A stretch of 12,507 nucleotides of DNA. Source: Bacillota bacterium. Its GTDB lineage: Bacteria > Bacillota_A > Clostridia > Lachnospirales > Lachnospiraceae. The notes under the pieces are model-generated. The model had not been told where the DNA came from, did not search any database, and saw nothing but the letters and a program-made list of their open reading frames with translations. Positions 1 to 4,897 of the stretch are shown in pieces; position 1 is the first letter of the stretch, and each line of letters begins with the position of its first letter. Where the stretch lies: assembly GCA_023443925.1 (NCBI GenBank), contig JAEZSL010000352.1:1-12507 (forward strand), written 5' to 3'. Made by a program: the position numbers and the translations under genes.

Positions 1-256
1 TAATACCGTCCGCCTCTTTCAATCTGCAGATTAGATCAGCAAGATTGTCTTTTATGGGACAGTGTTCTTCCCCTTTTGTAAAGCAAATCCGGCAGCCACG
101 GCAAACAGACAGATTCATATCACTTAGAGACACATAGTCAAACTCGACATTCCGGTTGTTCTCCGCTTTTTCTTTCAGCATATCTTCCATTAGCCGTATG
201 ATTTTTTCTGTGTTGCCCTTCTTCCTAAAACTGCCGTTTATTGCTACAATTTTCAT
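1..256 (-). CDS. Flavodoxin-fold NAD(P)H-dependent oxidoreductase, iron-sulfur flavoprotein-like (3' end cut by window edge)
   Basis: The first 85 residues are visible; the C-terminal part lies beyond position 1. The start ATG (254-256) follows AGGAGT at good spacing. The protein opens with MKIVAINGSFRKKGNT, the FMN-phosphate-binding loop typical of the NADPH-dependent FMN reductase/flavodoxin-like family. At residues 52-66 it carries four cysteines spaced C-x2-C-x2-C-x7-C, inside CRGCRICF and ending HCP. That compact spacing is what iron-sulfur flavoproteins of anaerobes use for a 4Fe-4S cluster; in other members similar cysteines are present without proven cluster binding. The likely role is cytoplasmic electron transfer or flavin/quinone reduction, substrate unknown. 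A 5-bp hairpin (272-287) sits just upstream of the ribosome binding site. Family assignment is firm; cluster content is inference. Confidence 0.85.
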   Translation of the reverse strand, partial: MKIVAINGSFRKKGNTEKIIRLMEDMLKEKAENNRNVEFDYVSLSDMNLSVCRGCRICFTKGEEHCPIKDNLADLICRLKEADGI

Positions 257-301
257 ATTAAACTCCTATCTGTGCGTTTAGGCGCACGTATAAATCAAGA
301 T

Positions 302-330
302 GTTGAAAAACTGTATTTCGTTTTTTCAAC
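302..330 (-). repeat. AT-rich inverted repeat in the flavoprotein upstream region
   Basis: GTTGAAAAAC (302-311) is mirrored by GTTTTTTCAAC (320-330) with one bulged base and an 8-nt loop. On the minus strand no T-run follows beyond the arm itself, so it is a poor terminator. It could be an operator-like dyad or a 5'-UTR structure of the flavoprotein gene. Nearby, GTGCG/CGCAC (272-287) makes a second small hairpin next to the ribosome binding site. Confidence 0.35.
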
Positions 331-403
331 CTATCCCCCCATGCATACCAAGCCTGCTCCCGGTACTGCCCAAATAAGAAGTGTATGATTGCACATCCTC
401 AAA

Positions 404-557
404 TTATTGTATTCTTGTAACCCGCAAGATCTCATCAACAAAACGTCCGCTTTCGTTTACCCACGGACTATGCCGGGAATGCTCAAAGATAAAATGTTAC
501 CTGACTAACTACTGCTTTGGCTATTCCTATTAAAGCATTTAAAGGCGCAAAAATCAA
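404..557 (-). pseudogene. Frameshifted C-terminal remnant of an alpha/beta hydrolase
   Basis: Read on the minus strand from 557, the frame gives LIFAPLNALIGIAKAVV and continues to VTF. Dropping one T from the TTTT run at 491-494 continues it as IFEHSRHSPW, then VNESGRFVDEILRVTRIQ and a stop at 404-406. The pattern 'PLNAL..IAKAV.....F.IFE.S.HSPW.....RF...I' is the C-terminus of the alpha/beta hydrolase/proline iminopeptidase-like family, and the H of SRHSP would be the catalytic histidine. Only about 50 residues survive: a TAA stop precedes in frame at 558-560 and the aspS 3' end starts at 593, so the nucleophile and acid residues are gone. It looks like a decayed gene left between the flavoprotein and aspS. 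Alternatively it is a sequencing indel in a gene otherwise deleted here; the truncation holds either way. Confidence 0.65.
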
Positions 558-570
558 TTAGTATAAAATA

Positions 571-590
571 TTTTGAAGGTATTTTCAAAA
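571..590 (-). terminator. Weak stem-loop just after aspS
   Basis: TTTTGAA (571-577) pairs with TTCAAAA (584-590) around a 6-nt loop, directly behind the aspS stop codon on the minus strand. It is followed by TATTTTATAC rather than a clean T-run. AT-only stem, so termination strength is doubtful. Confidence 0.35.
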
Positions 591-592
591 GG

Positions 593-1915
593 TCACGGTA
601 TTAATCGGTGCTGATCTCTCGGAAAAAGAGTAGTTTCCCTTACATTGCTTTTATTTAACAGGCTCATGGTAAACCGTTCCAATCCCATACCAAGCCCACC
701 GTGAGGAGGCATTCCGTATTTATGGATCATCAGGTAGCTTTCAAATTGGGTTGTGTCCATTTTACGGAAAAGCATTTTTTCAACCTGTTCCTTATAATCA
801 TGGATTCGCTGACCTCCGGTGGTAACCTCTACCCCGCGGAATAACAGGTCAAAGCTCAAGGTAACTTCTCTGTTTTCCGGATCTTCCATTGCATAGAACG
901 GTCTTTTCTTTGTAGGATAATGTGTTACAAAGACAAAATCACAATCCGTTTCCTTTTTAATAATTTCACAAAGCAGACGCTCTTCTTCCGGTTCAAAGTC
1001 TCCCTTATCCTTGATTTCCCTTTGATATGTTTTACTGACCAGTTCTTTTGCATCCGAAAATCTGATTGCAGGTATCTCCTTAATAACAGGGATTTTAACT
1101 TGAAGTAAAGATAATTCGGCAGCATAATTAGCGTTCAGATAATCCATAACTGCTTGCAGCATACGGGTTTCCATCTCCATGATTTCTGTAAAATTTTCTA
1201 TATACCCCATTTCCAAGTCCAAACCGGTATACTCATTTATATGTCTTGAAGTATCGTGCTTTTCCGCCCGATAAACGGCACCAATTTCATAAACCCTGTC
1301 ATATACTCCAACCATCATTTGTTTATAGAATTGTGGACTTTGCGCCAAATAAGCCTCTTTGCCGAAATAATCCAATTTAAATACATTGGCACCGCCTTCC
1401 GCGCCTGCATATACAATTTTAGGACTATGGATTTCCGTAAATAACTGTTCCTGAAGAAATTTACGTGCACCGATACAGATTCCTTCCTGAATCTTAAAAA
1501 TTGCCCGTTCTTTTTCATTGCGCAGGGTTATGGGCCGGTAGTCCAGTATGGTGTCCAGAGATGCCGAAACTTCTTTGTTATTGATTACTACGGGGGTATC
1601 TTCAGCCGGTTCCGCCAAAATATCTATGGTACGAATTCTTACCTCATACCCTTTTTTAGAACGCAGCTCTTCTACTACATCACCAGTTAACCGAACACTG
1701 GAATTTTCCTTTAAAAGACTTAAATTAAAGCAACAGTATTCGCTGCTGTATATACACTGGATCAGAGAGCGTCCTGTTCTTATTATTACAAATGCAAAAC
1801 CGCTCATATTTCTGATCTTGTATACGGAACCGTTAATGGTAACCGTTTTACCGATATAAGTTTCTAATTTTTCTGCTTCAATACTTTCTTTTAATTTTCC
1901 TGTTATTTTTATCAT
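593..1915 (-). CDS. aspS: Archaeal/eukaryal-type aspartyl-tRNA synthetase, probable aspartate--tRNA(Asp/Asn) ligase
   Basis: 440 residues, the usual size of the short archaeal-type AspRS and much shorter than the ~590-residue bacterial AspRS, because the GAD insertion is absent. An N-terminal OB-fold anticodon-binding domain spans about residues 1-105. The class II catalytic core follows: QSPQ at 192-195, motif 2 RAEKHDTSRHINEYT at 216-230, THYPTKKRPFYAM at 331-343, GGQRIHDY at 367-374, and motif 3 GLGMGLERF at 407-415. The start is fixed by AGGAGG upstream. This enzyme type in bacteria is commonly non-discriminating, making Asp-tRNA(Asp) and also Asp-tRNA(Asn) for GatCAB transamidation; from memory of that literature an OB-fold His and a Pro mark relaxed enzymes, and the corresponding places here appear to be Tyr32 and Leu84, so specificity is open. 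It is monocistronic and preceded by a long leader with an Asp/Asn-rich ORF and a terminator-like hairpin. Confidence 0.93.
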   Translation of the reverse strand: MIKITGKLKESIEAEKLETYIGKTVTINGSVYKIRNMSGFAFVIIRTGRSLIQCIYSSEYCCFNLSLLKENSSVRLTGDVVEELRSKKGYEVRIRTIDILAEPAEDTPVVINNKEVSASLDTILDYRPITLRNEKERAIFKIQEGICIGARKFLQEQLFTEIHSPKIVYAGAEGGANVFKLDYFGKEAYLAQSPQFYKQMMVGVYDRVYEIGAVYRAEKHDTSRHINEYTGLDLEMGYIENFTEIMEMETRMLQAVMDYLNANYAAELSLLQVKIPVIKEIPAIRFSDAKELVSKTYQREIKDKGDFEPEEERLLCEIIKKETDCDFVFVTHYPTKKRPFYAMEDPENREVTLSFDLLFRGVEVTTGGQRIHDYKEQVEKMLFRKMDTTQFESYLMIHKYGMPPHGGLGMGLERFTMSLLNKSNVRETTLFPRDQHRLIP

Positions 1916-2029
1916 ATGGGTCCTCCTGATACAATTTTTTATTTTTCTATATTTGTAATCGCAGAATCCGTTCCAGCATAATCTGTATGCTGCATATTAT
2001 CACGTCCCTTCAAGTAAAAAAATATATAA

Positions 2030-2077
2030 AAAACCGCATGGATATAATAAAATTGTTTATTATACCAATGCGGTTTT
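2030..2077 (-). terminator. Strong terminator-like hairpin in the aspS leader (candidate attenuator)
   Basis: Two 22-nt arms (2077-2056 and 2051-2030 in minus orientation) pair at 20 of 22 positions around the 4-nt loop CAAT; the outer part is AAAACCGCAT/ATGCGGTTTT. The minus transcript continues with T6, TATATA and T7 (down to 2016). No plus-strand gene lies upstream for it to terminate, so it most plausibly acts on transcripts arriving from the promoter at 2349-2377 towards aspS, 115 nt downstream. That position fits a regulated terminator. Confidence 0.75.
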
Positions 2078-2135
2078 ATTCGTATTATTCATTAAAAAAT
2101 CGAATATTTAACCCTGCACAGGTACAAGCCTTAAA

Positions 2136-2176
2136 GCGCTTATACCTATGGCAGAATCCTCCACAGCTATAAGCGC
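2136..2176 (-). promoter_or_regulatory. Leader hairpin overlapping the end of the leader ORF
   Basis: GCGCTTATA (2176-2168) pairs with TATAAGCGC (2144-2136), and inside it CTGTGG (2166-2161) pairs with CCATAG (2151-2146); one G/G mismatch separates them and the loop is 9 nt. The 5' arm contains the last codons and stop of the upstream 18-codon ORF, so a translating ribosome must open it. Its 3' arm contains GGTATAA, which is repeated in the 5' arm of the terminator hairpin (2066-2060). The 5' arm could therefore also pair there (TTATA with TATAA, TGTGG with CCGCA). This is the kind of mutually exclusive pairing an attenuator needs; I have not computed energies. Confidence 0.6.
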
Positions 2177-2223
2177 CGAATATCGTCGTCCCTGTTAAGT
2201 TGGCAGTTAAATAATCGATTCAT
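2167..2223 (-). CDS. Leader peptide ORF upstream of aspS, rich in Asn and Asp codons
   Basis: ATG at 2221-2223 follows AGGAG with 5-nt spacing and reads MNRLFNCQLNRDDDIRRL, then TAG. Six of 18 residues are Asn (2, 6, 10) or Asp (12-14, three consecutive GAC GAC GAT codons). These are exactly the codons read by the two tRNAs that a relaxed-specificity AspRS aminoacylates, and the next gene is such an enzyme. The Asp run ends 5 nt before the 5' arm of the 2136-2176 hairpin. The peptide itself resembles no family I know and need not have a function; its translation could be the signal, as in classical amino-acid operon attenuation. It might be a chance ORF; the ribosome binding site, codon content and surrounding hairpins argue against that. 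Confidence 0.55.
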   Translation of the reverse strand: MNRLFNCQLNRDDDIRRL

Positions 2224-2313
2224 ATTTACTCCTGTTTTCAAATTGATGGTTGTTTGCTTCTTAGTGGATTGATGATTAATACCATGAATTAATATTATCG
2301 GTTCTTATCGAAT

Positions 2314-2342
2314 AATTATTTAATCCTAACGATTTAATAATT
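2314..2342 (-). promoter_or_regulatory. Hairpin at the predicted 5' end of the aspS transcript
   Basis: AATTATTAAATC (2342-2331) pairs with GATTAAATAATT (2325-2314), one mismatch, 5-nt loop. It would form at the very start of the RNA from the 2349-2377 promoter, where it may stabilise the 5' end or be part of the leader's regulatory fold. AT-rich, so modest stability. Confidence 0.4.
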
Positions 2343-2348
2343 TTTCCT

Positions 2349-2377
2349 ATCTTAGCATGATAAATAAAAACTGTCAA
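2349..2377 (-). promoter_or_regulatory. Sigma-A-type promoter for the aspS leader
   Basis: On the minus strand TTGACA (2377-2372), a perfect -35, is followed after exactly 17 nt by TAAGAT (2354-2349), 4 of 6 matches to the -10 box. TGC directly in front makes an extended -10 (TGn). The start site would be near 2342, giving a leader of roughly 430 nt before the aspS ATG and 119 nt before the leader ORF. Confidence 0.7.
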
Positions 2378-2387
2378 GTAGAATTAT

Positions 2388-2450
2388 AAACTTTATATTA
2401 GTCAAATTAAAACTTTATATTAGTCAAATTCTAAACTTTATATTATTCAT
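2388..2450. repeat. Three phased direct repeats behind the aspS promoter
   Basis: A 21-bp unit beginning AAACTTTATATTA occurs perfectly twice (2388-2408 and 2410-2430), each ending GTCAAATT. A third copy keeps only the first 13 bp (2433-2445). Spacing is 22 and 23 bp, about two helical turns, and the array ends about 10 bp from the -35 box. It could be a set of activator sites, an A/T-rich UP-type element, or simple replication slippage. Confidence 0.75.
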
Positions 2451-2576
2451 AAGTTTCTAAACCTATAATATTGAACTTGTGTCAATTAACCACTAATTTA
2501 ACATTCCACCCTTAACAATGATAAACTAATACCTTTGAAAATTAAGATTAATAGTTTAGAGAATTCGAAATTCATA

Positions 2577-2605
2577 TTGTTAAATTATAGTATTTATTAT
2601 ATTGT
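2577..2605 (+). promoter_or_regulatory. Weak candidate promoter for the Ntn hydrolase
   Basis: TTGTTA (2577-2582) and TATTGT (2600-2605) are separated by 17 bp. Each matches four of six consensus bases, in an AT-rich region where such matches are common. If real, its transcript would run through the MITE-like insert before reaching the gene at 2856. Confidence 0.22.
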
Positions 2606-2632
2606 TATTTTATAAGCATTTCATATTTAAAG

Positions 2633-2795
2633 CTAGGGCGTGTATGATAATTCATTACACCGTTCTGAACGCCCCAATTTGCGGAATACCGCGTCGGGAT
2701 TTTGGGAACGCAGACCCGCTACGCCCCAAAAATCGCTCCTTGTCTCCACAAAGTGGACCATTCAGACCAGCACAAGCAGTTTTCAGACACTCTAG
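2633..2795. mobile_element. MITE-like non-coding insertion with CTAG ends
   Basis: A GC-rich island of about 160 bp stands out from strongly AT-rich flanks. It is bounded by CTAG at 2633-2636 and 2792-2795. Just inside, GTGTATGATAATT at the left matches the inverted right end GTGTCTGAAAACT at 10 of 13 positions, with a 2-bp length difference next to CTAG. Internally it has GGGCGT/ACGCCC and GCGG-AATA-CCGC pairings and no plausible gene; an ORF through it has no ribosome binding site. This looks like a short transposase-free element with imperfect terminal inverted repeats and a possible CTAG target duplication. I cannot name the family. Confidence 0.5.
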
Positions 2796-2855
2796 TGAAA
2801 ACCAAAATTTACGATACTATTGTTATGTATTTTATCAATCCATAAGGGGGTTTAT

Positions 2856-3713
2856 ATGTGTACAAGTTTTGCAACTTATTTTGGTAATCCAATATATGCT
2901 ATGAATATTGACCACCCAGACCGAGAAAGGAAATTTAAAATTACTTTACTAAAGCGTAAGTGGAAAAATGATAGTATTATAAGGTTTCATTGCCAGAACA
3001 GGGAAAATGATAAGTTTTTGGATTCGGTCTGTTTAAATAGTTTGGGTATGTTCTCAAACTATCAATACTTAGTTCCAAATAAAGAAGACATACAGACATC
3101 AAAACTAAAATCAAACAAAATCTCTGATGGTAATCTGTTTTCCCAATCGCAAATGTATGTGGATACTGTAGAGGAATTACTAGAGAGAATGGATAACAGG
3201 GCTATTTATTACAGTAATTCGTTTGGCTCCTTTAAATTGCATAATATGTATGCTGACAAAGAAGGTAATGCCATTGTTCTTGAAGCATGCGAAACTGGCA
3301 ATGCAATTCATTATTTGCAGGATAAATGCATTGTAATGACTAATTTCCCTATTTATGAGTTCGAAGGGAAACATTATACTGAAGTATATGGGGATGGAAG
3401 TGATCGATATAAAACTGCATATGATGAAATTAATAAAAATAAAAGTAATTTTAATGTAGAACGGGCATTTGATGTATTAAGAAAAGCCCGTCATGCATCT
3501 GAATACTATCCCACTGTTTGTTCAATGGTTTTTGACCCTGTCGGCTTATATGTATACTTAGTTCTTTTTGGAGAATTTGAAAAGATATGGAGAATTTCAA
3601 TCAAAGAAAATATAATAGAAACCTATACTGGTTTTAAAGAGACCCGTATATTTAAAATTGGAACTAAAGGCATTCTTGCTTCAGAATTAGAAAAATACAT
3701 GCAGCAGGATTGA
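2856..3713 (+). CDS. N-terminal-nucleophile amide hydrolase (choloylglycine hydrolase / acyl-CoA:6-APA acyltransferase-like)
   Basis: 285 residues beginning MCTSF. I chose the ATG at 2856 because AAGGGGG lies 5 nt upstream and because it puts Cys at position 2, where removal of Met exposes the catalytic N-terminal nucleophile of this fold; an in-frame TTG 12 codons earlier would bury it. Other family marks are Asp19 in MNID, VLEA at 141-144, MTNFP at 161-165 with the conserved Asn163, DGSDRY at 180-185, and the late strand TVCSMVFDP (220-228). The Arg that normally stands three residues before the Asp in bile-salt hydrolases is Met16, so bile-salt specificity is unlikely. No signal peptide is present, so it is cytoplasmic. 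Substrate is unknown: linear C-N amides such as acylated amino acids or peptides are possible. It is the only plus-strand gene, with its own terminator. Confidence 0.75.
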   Translation: MCTSFATYFGNPIYAMNIDHPDRERKFKITLLKRKWKNDSIIRFHCQNRENDKFLDSVCLNSLGMFSNYQYLVPNKEDIQTSKLKSNKISDGNLFSQSQMYVDTVEELLERMDNRAIYYSNSFGSFKLHNMYADKEGNAIVLEACETGNAIHYLQDKCIVMTNFPIYEFEGKHYTEVYGDGSDRYKTAYDEINKNKSNFNVERAFDVLRKARHASEYYPTVCSMVFDPVGLYVYLVLFGEFEKIWRISIKENIIETYTGFKETRIFKIGTKGILASELEKYMQQD

Positions 3714-3822
3714 GCAGAAATCTTGCCTGCTATTCAGAATCGAACAATATTTATCTTTATCTCAAAAGAAAACTTAACTTTCTCCTCATAAAAATATGCT
3801 ACCTCTTATGATACATTTTTTT

Positions 3823-3889
3823 AAGGCTCTATAACAAATGTTGGAATGTGTTATTTACACACTCCAATATTTATTATAGAGCCTTTTTT
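3823..3889 (+). terminator. Long terminator hairpin, IS-end-like
   Basis: AAGGCTCTATAA (3823-3834) pairs with TTATAGAGCCTT (3873-3884). An inner stem joins TTGGA-A-TGTGT with ACACA-C-TCCAA around TATTT. T6 follows, so it should terminate the plus-strand Ntn hydrolase transcript. On the minus strand the exit side is A-rich and it would not work. The arms begin with GGCTCT, like ends of ISL3-type elements. Confidence 0.75.
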
Positions 3890-3978
3890 ATTAATTTACT
3901 TGATACCTAGAAGAAAGCATATTAATCTGCTCTGCTCAAATTATATTCATTTTAACATTGGCTGTGACAAAACCACTC

Positions 3979-4013
3979 CTTATATTCTGGATTGAATATA
4001 ATCCAGATATAAG
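3979..4013 (-). terminator. Hairpin across the stop codon of the downstream ATP-grasp gene
   Basis: In minus orientation CTTATAT-CTGGATT (4013-4000) pairs with AATCCAG-A-ATATAAG (3993-3979), 14 bp with one bulged A and a 6-nt loop. It contains the final codons and TAA of the gene. Only GTTTTG follows, so termination is uncertain; it may instead protect the mRNA 3' end. Confidence 0.4.
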
Positions 4014-4849
4014 CCTACCAGATTTATATCCGTACACTGATATAGCATTCTGGCTCCAACTACATCTTCAATCTCATTAAAAATTAGTTCTCCCTTGTCG
4101 CCTATTATGAAATCAATCCCCACCAATCCAAAATCAAAGAGATTTATGATTTGACTCACCAGATGGGTTTCTTCCGGTGATAAAATATAGTTTTTGACTT
4201 CACCGCCCAATGAGAAATTGGATTTAAATCCTTCTTTTGCTGTTCGCAGTACACCGCCTATAATTTCCTTCCCTATTACATAAACTCTCAGATCCTGATG
4301 TTTGTGACCGATTAAGGGCTGTATTATGGCATCTGCACCGTTCAGACCTCGAAGAATACCTTTCTTATTCAATTCTACTTCTGTAGAATCGCCTTGTTCC
4401 AGCAAATAAACCTGATTGCCTCCATGCCCTGCTACTGCTTTGACAATAGTAGGTTCGGATATTACAGAAAGCCTGTCTTCTAAGAGGGAATATCTGCAAA
4501 ATTCGGTATCAGGCATTGTAATTCCAAGTCTGGCTACATACTGATGCGTTCTTGCTTTGTCATTACAGATTTCTGCTACCGTGGAATTATTAAAGACCGG
4601 AATCCCCAAGACCTCCAACTGTTTACTCAACAGGGGATATATCGTTCTACATACGGCAAATTCCGGACAGGTGATATCATCGTATCTGCCGGAAATAAAC
4701 CATTTACCCTTTTTTACACCAAAATTCAGTTCCTCCAACACCACTAAACGGATGTCTATATTCCGTTTTAGCCCTTCTTCCATATAAAACTGAATATAGC
4801 GCTTATTCTTTTCTATGTCGGCCTGACTGTATATCAACCATCCAATCAT
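3980..4849 (-). CDS. RimK-like ATP-grasp ligase, second of a tandem pair, with altered metal-site motif
   Basis: 289 residues; start ATG behind AAGGAG. The fold is RimK/LysX-like. The N-terminal domain (1-95) includes the linker GIPVFNNSTVAEICNDKART seen in RimK relatives. The ATP-grasp domain has Lys137 in IVKAVAGHGG, DLRVYV at 186-191, R202, the NFSLGG loop (211-216), D246 in GIDF, and NEIED at 258-262. Such enzymes activate a carboxylate as acyl phosphate and join it to an amine, often adding amino acids to peptide or protein ends. Here the usual E-x-N magnesium motif is E259-x-E261, so metal binding may differ. It is clearly a paralogue of the upstream gene (YQCTDIN versus YDCTGVN near the C-terminus), 48 bp away, probably cotranscribed. 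Substrate unknown; they may act as a pair. Confidence 0.8.
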   Translation of the reverse strand: MIGWLIYSQADIEKNKRYIQFYMEEGLKRNIDIRLVVLEELNFGVKKGKWFISGRYDDITCPEFAVCRTIYPLLSKQLEVLGIPVFNNSTVAEICNDKARTHQYVARLGITMPDTEFCRYSLLEDRLSVISEPTIVKAVAGHGGNQVYLLEQGDSTEVELNKKGILRGLNGADAIIQPLIGHKHQDLRVYVIGKEIIGGVLRTAKEGFKSNFSLGGEVKNYILSPEETHLVSQIINLFDFGLVGIDFIIGDKGELIFNEIEDVVGARMLYQCTDINLVGLYLDYIQSRI

Positions 4850-4897
4850 AAATGCTCCTTAAAACAGTATAAATAAGCCAATTGCTTCCCTATTATC

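Noticed and set aside
329..433. 34-codon minus-strand ORF starting MRSCGLQEY
   Set aside because: Lacks a ribosome binding site and overlaps the hydrolase remnant in a different frame.
1939..1995. 18-codon minus-strand ORF MQHTDYAGTDSAITNIEK between the terminator hairpin and aspS
   Set aside because: The only upstream purine tract (GAAGGG) is about 10 nt away, the codon content is not distinctive, and the ATG overlaps a possible TGATAATAT extended -10. Could be chance.
2094..2222. Overlapping minus-strand frame with a Cys-containing peptide (YSCGGFCHRY ... ACTCAG ... FFNE)
   Set aside because: It has no ATG/GTG/TTG start with a ribosome binding site, opens directly after a TGA, and its cysteines fall in the arms of the leader hairpin. 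It would need a +1 shift from the leader ORF, for which I see no signal.
1916..2342. T-box riboswitch for aspS
   Set aside because: A terminator with ACCGC/GCGGT is present, but the conserved AGGGTGGnACCGCG antiterminator sequence and the stem I specifier architecture are not visible.
2602..2904. 100-codon plus-strand ORF running through the MITE-like region
   Set aside because: No ribosome binding site, covers the inverted-repeat element, and overlaps the start of the well-supported hydrolase in another frame.
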